Source: Exophiala sp. HKRS030 (taxonomy: Eukaryota; Ascomycota; Eurotiomycetes; Chaetothyriales; Herpotrichiellaceae). Taken from it: 37,598 bases of DNA. Where the stretch lies: NCBI GenBank assembly GCA_023897205.1, contig JAHWDD010000047.1, positions 2,826-40,423 of the forward strand, given 5' to 3'. Shown here piece after piece: positions 10,361 through 19,821 of the stretch (the stretch's first letter is position 1; every line of letters starts with the position of its first letter). Position numbers and translations under genes: made by a program. Under the pieces are notes generated by a model. That model ran no database searches, was not told where the DNA came from, and saw nothing but the letters and a program-made list of their open reading frames with translations.

Positions 10361-12841
10361 TTACGAGACGAGACCTGAGATATCTAAAGCATTTGGACTT
10401 GCAAGGACGTCTGGGTCTCTCTGTGCTTCAGCAAGTATCGCCATCATTTTCGAAGCAAGGCTTTCATCTTCCTGTTTCCTTAACCTTCCATTTGGAAATA
10501 TCAACCTCCGAAGCCAATTTATCCATGGTCGCAGTGACTCATAATATGAGGCGACATTTTGGTTCAATGTTTCTAGAAAAATGCCCTCATCTGATACCGT
10601 ACCTAATTTCAGTTTGGCCAGTTCTTCCATGTCCACGTAGTTCACTTCTCGAATATGGGCACGACTCTACCGCTCTTTTGGGGTTCGTCGTAATGAATGG
10701 ATATCCAGAAAAGGACCCAGAAAAACGACTCGTAATCATGCATGGCCGAGTGCTTCTCACCCAGCAGTGCCCCAATGGCCATGAATGCTCTTGTACCTGT
10801 TTTGCCACGCGCTCCTGAAGATCCTTCTCGTTGAGTCCTTACCGCAAGGTCGAGATCAATCAGAAACGCTGGCCAAGATGGATTGGTAGGGTCTTCGTTC
10901 ATCATTAAATTGCCTATTGACATATTGCGTTGGAGGATACCTAACCATATTAGCCGGCGAAGGCGATTTGGTGTGCAGTATGCCTCACCTTTTATACAAC
11001 CGTCCAATGCAGCCAGCATTGCGGCGCGAGAACTTGCTCGATAAATCGGTTTTCCGCAGTCAGACACAATGACTCTTCGGTGGACCCGGTTCAAGAGGAC
11101 TGTTCCAACCGTAGTCTTGATTGGAGAGGTTGAGCATGTCCGCTTGTTCGCAGGAATTGATGCATTTATAGAACTGGATGACCTCTTACGCCCAATGCTG
11201 CTAGGGACTTTGAAACTTCGGCCCCTTTCAGTGCTCTCAAGAGATACTGGGGAGCCTGGCGGCACCGTCCAGTTCTCTTTTTTCCGACTTTGACTGAGAA
11301 ATCACGGCTTTAGAAATATCCAGCGCCTTGCGAACATTAGTCTGGACATCGTCGTCGATACCACCCACCTGGACTGTTTCATGATGATAGTACCTGGCAA
11401 CATTTTCCACCTCATTCTCTGTAGCCTCCTGTATTAGTTGCCCTTCTCGATCGCGCTCGGGATATTGCCACGAATCTTTGATAATAAGAGGAGCCCTAGA
11501 CTTATCGCCTTCCCGATAAGCCTTCCAGCAAGTAGTCGCTCGACCGATCACAGAAGTCCAACGTCTCATCAAGGTGTCGAGGACAAGGCGTTCATTTCGA
11601 CCATGACGGGTGAGCTTCATGTACCTTACACCGTCCGATTCCGCGATAGTGGGATCAAATCCACGTTGCTCTTTGTCCATCCAAAGAAACCCCAAGATCA
11701 CCGAGACAAATCGCACCCCATTTTTATTGATATCAAACGGTGCCGAAGCGATCCCTCCAACACGATCAAATTCCCACAACCTCATGATCGAACCGCAGAG
11801 TGAATCCCAATACAAAGCGGCGGCTATCCTGAGCGGTCAGCACCTCTCGAACATATCTCGCCAAATCAAGCCATGTTTTGGTGGTCATATCAAATGCTGG
11901 ATTACTTTTCAGCTCTCCGGGCACAAGAATCTGCGACCAATAGTATACAGCTTCTTCGTCAGTATTGAGGTCATCCACAAAGCCAATGTCTGGTTTCCGT
12001 TCAGCTCTCGAGCCTTCCGGTGCTTTATTTGGTTGTATCAGCGGAACTCGTGTGGAGTTTGGGGCCGAGACAAGGTTTTTGGCGAATTGCTGGAACAGTT
12101 GGACTCGCTCAGCAAACCACTTCAGCACTACCCTTTCTTGGGCATCCTTTGGCCAATCTGTCCAGCCTGTGTCCTCTTGATACAAAGGAGCATCACCCTC
12201 CTGGAATTTGTCAAACACAGCTGCAGCATTCTCTTCCAAGCCGGGGATATTCCCGTAAAACATTTCGTAGAAACCGGGTATGCCAATATATAAAGGCCTC
12301 ATCTCTTCTTTTAGCAAGTCATCCATATATTGTCTTTGCTCGGATGAGTTGACAATGCTGCTTGTGCTGTGCGTATAAGGGGTTTGAAGCACATGCGCCT
12401 GCGGACGAGGTGGTGGGGTAGACTCAGTGAGAGTGGCGTAGGCTTTCGCAAACAGGATCTCGTCCCGGGCTTCGTTAATAACATCTCGCAGGAGAGGGAT
12501 GATAGAATTGGCGTCAAATTGTTCAGAATCGATCTGTGCGTAGAATCTGGAAAGATCGCCGGAAAAGGACCCTCGACCAGTGTTGGAGGGTAGCTTGCGG
12601 GAGGCCGGAAGATTTTGTAGGGCGTAAACTAAATCAAGCGCGAGGTATTTGATATCTGAGCTGGTCAGTAGCGTTACTAGAGAAGGGGTTTTTTGTTACC
12701 TCTTTCCCCTATCTCACTAAGGGCCTCAGTGGAGGGTGAAACTCCTAGTCTTTGACATATTACATTGAACGAATTGCGAAAGGTTTCGAGGCCGACCCCG
12801 ATAGGGTTGTCTTGGATAACCTGCGGCCTGAAATGATCCAT
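10361..12841 (-). pseudogene. FunK1 fungal-type protein kinase, frameshifted
   Basis: Fungus-specific FunK1 kinase family. The start ATG is at 12841; an intron at 12656-12699 joins LSEIGER to DIKYLALDL. Later blocks in order: GIPGFYEMFYGNIPGLEEN, WLDLARYVREVL, GFLWMDKEQRGFDPTI, IIKDSWQYPERDREG (nucleotide-lobe Lys), NVARYYHHETVQVGG, NRVHRRVIVSDCGKPIY, the catalytic loop ILQRNMSIGN, FLIDLDLAVRTQ, KTGTRAFMAIGALLGEKH and FWVLFWISIHYD, ending at a TAA at 10361. A likely intron (about 10941-10988) sits just before the catalytic loop. Three frameshifts break the frame: near 11793-11800 (FTL to CGSIMRL, two bases lost), in the six-T run 11278-11283 (one base extra) and near 10643-10646 (one G lost in a Lys-Trp pair). 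The family's usual HRD/QRD Asp is Asn here. The gene is almost full length but probably dead. Confidence 0.9.
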
Positions 12842-13697
12842 CACGTTGTATGGACCACGCCATACCTAAGATACCGAAAGTGACGCCATAAACGTGTGCG
12901 CTGACCAGATTTGACGTTTGAATAAGAAGCTCTGGCTACTGTAACAGGAACTACTATCCAGGACATTCGCGATTCCCGCGTTGATGATGGGGAAGGCAAC
13001 TGTCCCGAGTCACATGCATTCTTTAAGTTGTGATTCTAGCGTGAAAGGTCGGAGACACTTATTTCCGACCGCTACAACTGCTTACATACTTTTACGTATA
13101 TATAGCGGCCAGCCTCTCTTTCACTTGTAGTTGGTCAATTAATTCTCTTCGCGCCGCTACAACCACAAAGTCGCCGATATCCTTGGCAGCGCCGCCACAC
13201 TTAAAAATAAGGCGATTCTGCTGCGAATTCCTGTTGTATCTCTTAGTTACAAGAGTGCGCTTCATGATATGTACCGACTGGCTAGCTTATAGTAACTCGG
13301 CGATTGCAGAGAAGACTATCGAGGACGCGGTGGTGGAAATCCGGCTACAGCGCAAAAGACACAATACTGTACCTATTTCCTGCCCAAACAAGAAATTCTT
13401 ACACGGGCGAGGGGCTTCCTTCGAATCGACTCTCCTGCCGAATACTCCTTGAACCCATAATTCCTGCACTCCCGAGTATTGACGTCAGCACGATGTCAAA
13501 AGAAGGGGAAATCGAAACAGTTCTCATAACGCATTGAAGAGATGGAAAAGCTCCTACGGTGACAAGAGTCAAGGAGACTCGTTGAAAGTGGCGGCATTGA
13601 ATGGAATTTGCAAGGTAAAGAACTCGACTTTGAACCCTAAACCCTTATGATCGCATCCAAACACAAACTCTGCCTCAGAGTGTGTTACAAAATGGAC
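12842..13697. other. Intergenic region, no recognised gene
   Basis: Contains the promoter of the FunK1 pseudogene. On the plus strand a TATA-like stretch (ACGTATATATAG, about 13094-13105) precedes an open frame at 13183-13452 with no recognisable family. The frame also has no start in good context, so I do not call a gene. Confidence 0.45.
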
Positions 13698-14185
13698 TTA
13701 TATAATGCCTCCTATTCCGTCAACACCAACTACCGCCAATATTGCTTCCTGTGCTCGATCGACGCCCCGGCGGGACGCATCGAAAGCGTCAATTCGAATA
13801 CGTTGGATCGCTTCATTGTAGTGTTTCAGCGCCAGAATTTCCGTCCCATTACTCGTTTGCTTTAGTGAGGTCAATACGAAAGGGACATTGTTGATAGCCT
13901 CCACGCTTTCGTGAAAAGACGCAAGAGCAACGATGCCATGTTTTACAACTGATTCTGCAGGTCCAAGTTGCAATAAAATCCGGATCCAGCCCTGAACGTC
14001 TTGTTGACCAAAGAGACGCTGAGTGGTCCGTGTTTGAAAATAAATGAATGCACGTCGCTGATCATGCTTGAGGATCTGAGCAACAGAGTCGATGAAGTGC
14101 GGAGCCACAGGGTACCCTTCACATATACGCTTCGAAGCGACGCGGCGGAAGCTATGACTTTCATATTCGTTTCACGGAACAGATT
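13698..14185 (-). pseudogene. Fragment of a fungal transcription-factor middle domain
   Basis: The frame reads RRAFIYFQTRTTQRLFG, then GWIRILLQLGPAESVVKHGI, VALASFHESVEA and LALKHYNEAIQRI. This pattern (a YFxxRT block, bulk residues, then xxVxHGxxALxSxHE and a YNxAI block) is typical of the region after the Zn2Cys6 cluster in many fungal regulators. Neither the zinc cluster nor the downstream half is visible. Upstream the frame closes at a TGA around 14190, and downstream it stops at 13698 after DGIGGII. It lies directly behind the BAH-like gene on the same strand, with only about 20 bp between them. Probably a truncated relic. Confidence 0.5.
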
Positions 14186-14206
14186 CTGGACTGGGCATTT
14201 CCTAGA

Positions 14207-14929
14207 TCATTTCTGGCCATGACCAAATGTCTGCCGCTCCAGAGATTGCCATTTCCTTTTTGCTACTACGTTACATAACTGCATCGTTTGGCAGGCATCG
14301 TAAAGACTGTCCCGCTGGATCTGACGCTGCTGGGAGGCATTGAGAATGCCATCCACAGTGTCCCAGAGCATGACCTGGTAATGATTGCTCACGTGCAGTC
14401 GCTTCCCCAAGCGATACAGCCACGCAATACGAATTGAGGACCGGGCATCAGGATCAGGCAACTTACGGATCTCACGCGTCTTGGCGTAATTCTCCTCTTC
14501 ATTTGGCACTGGCTCTCCCTGCGGCCGGATCACCACATAGTCACCGATCTTAATTCGTTTGTCTCGCAACGAACACGATGCTACCGCGTCCAGGCTCAGC
14601 CAAGAGGCCGCATTCTCTGTCAATGGGACGATGGTGTATGCCGTCCTGTTTTTGCTGAACTTAATGTCGAAAAGTTCTACCATGGGCGTTATCTCAGATA
14701 GGCTTGGGGCTGACGCCAGCGCAGATGATGTGGAAGATGGCGATATTTGTATATCTGCTTCCTCTGTTTCCCTTGCTTCCTCTGTTTCCCTTGCTTCGTC
14801 TGTTTCCCTTGCTTCGTCTGTTTCCCTTGCTTCGTCTGTTTCCCTTGCTTCGTCTGTTTCCCTTGCTTCCTCTGTTTCCTCTGGCTCCTCTGTTTGTGCT
14901 TCTTTTCCTTCTGCTTCTTTCCCCTGCAT
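14207..14929 (-). CDS. BAH-domain-like protein with N-terminal ETDEAR repeats
   Basis: A 240-residue frame starting at an ATG (14929). Residues about 5-60 are almost entirely Glu, Thr, Ala, Arg and Asp, built from six- to seven-fold repeats of ETDEAR/ETEEAR encoded by an 18-bp minisatellite. The rest resembles a bromo-adjacent homology domain: KRIKIGDYVVIRP, then TREIRKLPDPDARSSIRIAW, LYRLGKRL, HVSNHYQVMLWDTVDGI. BAH domains bind nucleosomes or chromatin proteins, and fungal versions often read in this order. An upstream frame (15056-15274 minus, Ser/Arg/Lys-rich) could be a further 5' exon, but I could not find a convincing junction. The C-terminus ends at a TGA just before a transcription-factor fragment. 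The repeat tract is likely length-variable among strains. Confidence 0.5.
   Translation of the reverse strand: MQGKEAEGKEAQTEEPEETEEARETDEARETDEARETDEARETDEARETEEARETEEADIQISPSSTSSALASAPSLSEITPMVELFDIKFSKNRTAYTIVPLTENAASWLSLDAVASCSLRDKRIKIGDYVVIRPQGEPVPNEEENYAKTREIRKLPDPDARSSIRIAWLYRLGKRLHVSNHYQVMLWDTVDGILNASQQRQIQRDSLYDACQTMQLCNVVAKRKWQSLERQTFGHGQK
14763..14880. repeat. 18-bp in-frame minisatellite (about 6.5 copies)
   Basis: Plus-strand unit TCTGTTTCCCTTGCTTCS starts at 14763, 14781, 14799, 14817, 14835 and 14853, with a diverged partial copy from 14871. The period is a multiple of three, so length changes keep the BAH-like frame open and add or remove Glu/Thr/Ala/Arg-rich hexapeptides. 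Confidence 0.93.
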
Positions 14930-15473
14930 CCCTACCTCTATCGGATCAGTGGGCTTGGGGGAGTCACCGGGAATGGATGTCGTGGATCTCCGCGATGACC
15001 TGACCTCGTTCTGCTTCGAGCACTGGTTCGGTATCAGCCTCCTCTGCCCCTAGATTCATAATGGTGTTCCAATAAGCCGGGTTAGTAGTCTGCGGTCTTT
15101 TTTCCTTCTGGATGGGGAGATCGCATCTGACGATGTTGTAGGATCGTCGCTCGCTGCTGACGGGAGGAAGGCGGCCGCAATAGGTTTTCTCCGCTTCGAT
15201 GGTCTCGTGGAATCAGGCGCTGCACTTTGGTGGGATTTTAGTAGCATATTGTAGTTGTGATGTCCGCTGGTCAATTTATGTTACCTAAAGAGGTGGCCCA
15301 TATACTTTGATTGGGTAACAGGTGCCTGACATTCAAGAGCTGTAGAAATGATCGTATTGGTGGGTGCACCGATTTCTTGGAGAATATGGGAGCCACCGAA
15401 GTTAGGGGGTGTTGGGACATAGACTCCCGCGTTGTTTACGCGATATTGTGCGACGCGGTCTACCAACCACGCT
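14930..15473. other. Region without a firm gene
   Basis: Holds two minus-strand frames, 15056-15274 (SKRRKPIAAAFLPSAAS type, basic and Ser-rich) and 15281-15502 (includes PPNFGGSHILQEIG). Either could be 5' sequence of the BAH-like gene or a relic. No supported splice junction or domain was found. Confidence 0.4.
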
Positions 15474-15618
15474 TTCACACTCCCACACTCCCACACTCCC
15501 ACACTCCCACACTCTCACACTCTTACACTCTCACACTCTCACACTCTCACACTCTCACACTCTCACACTCTCACACTCTCACACTCTCACACTCTCACAC
15601 TCTCACACTCTCACACTC
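15474..15618. repeat. 8-bp minisatellite, about 18 units
   Basis: The first units read CACACTCC, the rest CACACTCT, with one TACACTCT variant, over about 145 bp. The units are adjacent with no spacers. The array ends immediately before an ATG-containing frame (15631). Because 8 is not a multiple of 3, every frame through the array is open, which creates long artificial His/Ser/Thr/Leu ORFs. Confidence 0.95.
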
Positions 15619-15630
15619 CTATGGCGACAT

Positions 15631-16382
15631 ATGAACGTAACGAAGATCATGTCGCTGATCAATAGTTCGGCACTGAATTTGAACGCTGTTGACCCTACAC
15701 ACCAGGATGATGTCTTTTTGAGCACACAATTACAGCGCCTAGGCTCCGGAAACGGTCGACGCTTAGTTCGGACTCACAGAAATATTCGGACCGCGGTCGA
15801 GTATCTGAAAGGCCAGAGACGCGCACAAAATTTCGTAAAGGCATGTTGGCAGAGGGCATTAGCGATCTCCCCGCAAGCTTTCATTTTCCTGAGTGCCTCA
15901 TTCACGTATCATCACCTATTACGGAGAGGACAATACGCCTGTCAACAACTAACTGATCTCCTTAAGCGAGATCAGAGCATGATTAACCAGCACCCAGAGT
16001 TATTATCTCTTAGCGCGCAGTATTAGAATGACCTCAAACAGCTAGCTCGGGCTGACATTTCTGAAAATCCAAAACGCACCCGCCGATTACGTCGACCAGC
16101 ACCAGAACAGAGACCTATATAATAACGCAAGTAGTGCTTTTAGAGCCGTACAAGCCACCCACACATCATGATAAGCTAAGTGTATCACCGTGGCTTAACT
16201 ACTTTCGTAAGGAGCTAGCATTCCTAATACATTTGGATCCCACTTTCGAGCAGTCGAAGCTTCGACTGCTGACATCCGCCACCAAGGATCTGCATGCTTT
16301 ATGGAGGACACAAACGACACGTCTACCTACGATCGTACCGGCGGCAGCATGCTGGCGGGGCCCGCTGCCGACATTTGAATAG
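15631..16382 (+). pseudogene. Unidentified coding relic, possibly 5' part of the JmjC-like gene
   Basis: A frame from ATG 15631 to a TAG at 16024 reads like a real protein (VRTHRNIRTAVEYLKGQRRA, ACWQRALAISPQAF, QLTDLLKRDQSMI). The same frame continues coding-like after the stop (NDLKQLARADISENPKR) to about 16120. A second frame (16134-16382) continues with WLNYFRKELAFLIHLDPTF. The stop at 16024 sits in a Gln/Trp-like position and may be a point mutation. No family is recognised. Its position and direction suit the N-terminal half of the JmjC-like remnant downstream, but that link is inferred. Confidence 0.4.
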
Positions 16383-16639
16383 CTCTGGGTCAAAATGTTG
16401 AAGATCAAAGTAAATGGTGTGTTATAAAGAAACCTTACTGGGCCGAGAGAGTGCTAAGGGGACAAGACCTTCGGGACTACGAATAGGGTGAGCCGTCAGC
16501 CAACGCCGCGCTCGCGTTCTGTTAGATGGCGAGACCGAATCACGACAATCCTATCTGCATCATCAGGATGGAGCCTCCCCCATTGGTACGATGCCGAACC
16601 TTTGGAGGTTGTGCTCAACTTCATTAGTGAGTGACAACG
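16383..16639. other. Gap between relic coding blocks
   Basis: About 260 bp without a clear frame, between the unidentified 5' block and the first supported JmjC-like exon. It may hold decayed exon and intron sequence. Confidence 0.3.
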
Positions 16640-17349
16640 TACCTAGAACAGCGCATGCTGTTCAATATGACACCGAAATTCTCGTTCGTCGACTTGCATA
16701 TAGGTATAATCACTTAACGTCAGTCAACAAGCCATATACTGACCAAGGCAACAGACTATGGCAAAGATAGTATCTCTGCCACCTTATATAAATACCAAAA
16801 GGTATGGGTGATGTATCCTCCGACACCTCACAACCTGCAGTGGATGGCCGAGCACAGGGGCCAGCAAGGCAAACTAGCACAGGGGATGGCGGTCTTAGAA
16901 GGAGGCGTGGTAGCGCACACCACTTCAGCGGAGGCGATCTATTTACCGGCGGGATACTTGCATGGTATCTTTACCGTTACCGGTGGATTCCTAGTCTCAC
17001 TCTATTGTACCACTCAGAGGTTATTATAGCCGTTTACACAATACCTCCAATACAACGTGCAAGTCAAACTGGAAGCCAACGAGCAGCGAAACTGCTATTT
17101 TCTCTTCCTAGAATCTCTCGACGTGGCGTTACAGAACGCGGGGGAGAGGGATGCCTTCCGTGCATGGGTCAAAGTCGAAGAAGTCCTCCAGATCAAGAGC
17201 AAGAACGACCGAGGGTGGGTTCGAGCGGCACGAAAGGTGTGGGAAGATTCTCTGAAGGCCGACCCGATCGTTGACGTTGAATGTCCCTGCCAGGGCGCCA
17301 TCAGCTCTTTCTTTCTGGAGCATCTAAAAACCCGGCATTTACATTGGCT
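16640..17349 (+). pseudogene. JmjC/cupin-like protein remnant
   Basis: One block ends MTPKFSFVDLHI (to 16703). A 51-bp intron (16704-16754, GTATAA...CTGAC...CAACAG) then joins it to DYGKDSISATLYKYQ, so the splice falls inside the Asp codon of an H-I-D metal motif (His codon 16697-16699). Next come VWVMYPPTPHNLQWM, LEGGVVAHTTSAEAIYLPAG and LHGIFTV, whose His is the expected distal iron ligand, then FLVSLYCTT. An in-frame TAG at 17027-17029 follows, probably from a Trp codon. The same frame then continues with PFTQYLQYNVQVKLE, DAFRAWVKVEEVLQI and VDVECPCQG. JmjC-fold proteins are Fe(II)/2-oxoglutarate oxygenases, often histone demethylases. The substrate here is unknown. The reading frame runs into the SDR remnant with almost no spacer. 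Confidence 0.7.
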
Positions 17350-17953
17350 ATGGCAAAGATCGAAGTCGACACCGGCTGTATTAGGGGGCTGAAGGGAAAG
17401 AGGGTGATTCTCACGGACAAAACAACTGAATGTGCAACCCTGCGAAGGTCGACAAGGACTTGAATGTTGACCAGCGACATAGGGGGCGCAAATAGTATCG
17501 GCAAGCGAACAGCTCTGCTATTCCATGGTCAGGCTCTTGGTCATGTTTCACCACAACCTCTAATTCCATTTTCAAGAATAGGGCACCCATGTGGTGATTG
17601 GCGACCTGGACGAAAAGAATGGCGGAGCGTTGCTTAAGCAACACGAAACGCCCTCTTCTATCCGTATGAAGCTGAGCGTGGTAAGCGATGGACTCTTCCA
17701 GACGACGGAAGTGACGAACTGGAAATCATGGAGGACTCTTTTCGAAGCCGCCATCCGCAAATACACCACCATCGACTACGTCTGTGCCAATGCCGGCATG
17801 CGAGAAAAGGGTCCGTTTCTGTTGCAGGATGATCTTGACGAGGATAGTCTGCTGGCTGAGCCGGTCTTTAAAATCATTGATGCCAATCTGAACGGAGTAG
17901 CCAGAAGTATGGCACCCAGTATTCCAGTTGTTGGAATAACGACTGACTCTTGA
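17350..17953 (+). pseudogene. Truncated short-chain dehydrogenase/reductase (SDR)
   Basis: Starts at ATG 17350 with MAKIEVDTGCIRGLKGKRV. After a lost or degenerate intron, GGANSIGKRTALLFH (about 17480-17525) supplies the cofactor-binding TGxxxGxG region, with Ser where the family has Gly. Further on, HVVIGDLDEKNGG, VTNWKSWRTLFEAAIRKYTT and YVCANAG (the NAG motif) follow, and the frame ends after DANLNGVARSMA at a TGA at 17953. The catalytic Ser-Tyr-Lys portion is missing. The first intron's donor appears mutated (ACGGACAAAA where ACGGGTNNNN is expected), and the second junction cannot be made in frame. This is a non-functional 5' half. Confidence 0.75.
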
Positions 17954-18009
17954 GGCTACAGAGCCGAAACTGGCCATGTATGTCGGTATGGTTTACAGGC
18001 TCGCTCTGG

Positions 18010-18600
18010 CACTCACATAACAGCATCACGTACCTTACATATACCCAGGAAGAACCGCTCAACGAGGATGCCTGCATAAATAGAAAACAGCACCATCCTC
18101 TCGAGCTTGTAAGCCCCGTTCGAGGCTGCAAGACACCAACTTACAAGGTCTCGACGATGGCCCCAAACAATCACCAGTTCCGCACATACTTTTCCTGTGA
18201 GGAATTTCTGTACGAGCAACGTGACCGGGTACACGCCCAGCAGAAACCCGCAGTAGATCTCATGCTCACTCTTGTCCCGTCAGATGTTTCTTGTCTGAGC
18301 GACAAAAAATCGTACCGTAGGAAAACCGAGTGGTAGAGTAGATCGGAGGGGGACCCTTCTGCACAAGTTGTTTGAGATCGTCCAGAATTCCGAAGAGGGA
18401 TGCTTGGATGACGATCATCTTGTCTTGTTTCTCTATTCAGCGTTGCTTTGGCCCATTTGCGTAGGTTGGATTACCGTAATATTGGAGGGGCATAGGTCAG
18501 AAACATAAGCGGCATCAGGCGGAAGTCAATCTTACGACGAACGGCCTGCAGCTGTGCCTCGGTGGGAGGTGGTTCATTGGCAATCACTTGCTGCTCTTAA
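18010..18600 (-). pseudogene. Fragment of an ACS-family (allantoate permease-like) MFS transporter
   Basis: On the minus strand the fragment opens with NEPPPTEAQLQAVRRKIDFR and LMPLMFLTYA. It then breaks frame, resumes with SLFGILDDLK, PPPIYSTTRFSYG and YCGFLLGVYPVTLLVQKFLT, and finishes with GKVCAELVIVWG and ILVERFFLGI. This is the N-terminal quarter of anion:cation symporter family members, up to about TM4. There are several breaks: a stop directly before the conserved start region, loss of the expected LQYYDKATLN segment, and truncation near 18010 about 55 bp from the truncated SDR. Not functional. Confidence 0.75.
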
Positions 18601-19821
18601 ATGAGCTCGATATCGACCCTGCTTTCCAGATACGACATGAAGGAGTATGGTGGATAGGCTGGGTTGAGCTGTGCCGCGTCGAGCTGTGAGGGAGATCAAT
18701 GTCAATGCGATTTTATACCATCGCCTCCTTGGGTCGCCCTCGCTAGCCGAGCTGCAGCCATGAACTAGATCCCACAATCTCCCCATACAACTACGCTTAA
18801 AACTTGCACTTCGATGTGGAGGAAGAGTCTTCGTGTTCTGTAATCTGGAACGGGGGCATCAGTCTCTAAACTGGTTAGTTTTCGTAGTGTACAGTACTGT
18901 TGAAGGCCAGCGACGATCACAACAGGTCCAACGGGGACATAGTAACAGCGCTTGCCTGCCCGTAGCTGAACTTCCGTTGCAGCTCTACTTTCAACCTCCA
19001 ATCATGCTGAAGTAAGAGCTGATGACACTTACCCCGTATCCGAATCATTTACGGCGATGTGGTACTGGAAACCGTGGAGCCTCGTTATGCCCTTATTGGC
19101 CTATTTACCTGCCGTCAGCCTTGAGAATCCTTTTGGCAAGACTGCATTCGTCCTTCCAAGTACTTTGGGCCATGATGGTCCTGAAAGATCTCAGTAGAAG
19201 CATGATTCAGGTTCTGGTAGTTGAAGGCGAAGCATATAACGAGCTGTGGATGGTTCGCATAGGTGGTGCCTTCAGAGCTCAGGGTAAAAGAGCAAGGAGC
19301 AACGCGGCCAAAGCAAACAAAGAGCTGGCGTTGACCCCACCACCCAGGATGTATTCCGCCTCATCTCAGCCATCATGCTCCAAGGATCAACAAGAGAAAT
19401 TGTTGGGGCGCTTAAATTAGCTAACAAGCACGAAATGCCTTAATTCCCAAATTGTGAAGTATCTGTTCGAGAAGGGGGGAGGGGGGCATGGACGTCGTCT
19501 CCCCGGATCCGATTACACTGACAGACAAAAGGTACAGTAGGGCCGTGTGGCTTCGCTTCGTGGCCTGAGACCAGATGCGTGGTGGAAGAGCTGATATTAA
19601 ATCAAGGATTCGTCATGATGCTTCTTCTTTGAGGTGCCTGAGTAGGTTACACACCAGTCAATCATTTGCTTCTGCTTCGCAGCTGCTCGATGACTTCTCA
19701 CTGCTATTTCCATCTGGAAATTCCGAGATGGGAATGCTCGACTGCATCTCCGACTTAAGAACAATGAATGTATCTAGTAAAAGCTCCAAGTGCTACTGTA
19801 GTCTACAAGTCGGTCTTCTCC
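18601..19821. other. Region without a recognised gene
   Basis: 1.2 kb of mixed short frames. The longest (19022-19420 plus, 132 aa) shows no family motif. Another plus frame near 19058-19200 reads WYWKPWSLVMPLLAYLPAV, which looks coding-like but is short. A G-run (GGGGGGAGGGGGG) lies near 19474-19487. Confidence 0.4.

Noticed and set aside
10642..11815. FunK1 frame changes as introns
   Set aside because: No GT...AG pair restores the family sequence. One- or two-base indels do so exactly, and one lies in a homopolymer.
11610..12293. 227-aa plus-strand ORF
   Set aside because: Antisense to well-supported FunK1 coding sequence.
14559..15053. 164-aa plus-strand ORF with LASSVS repeats
   Set aside because: Antisense shadow of the ETDEAR repeat tract in the BAH-like gene.
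14763..15618. The 18-bp and 8-bp arrays as CRISPR
   Set aside because: Units are directly adjacent with no unique spacers.
15409..16026. Long plus-strand ORF beginning with His/Thr/Leu/Ser repeats
   Set aside because: The first ~70 residues are translation of the 8-bp minisatellite, open in every frame. Only the part from 15631 looks coding.
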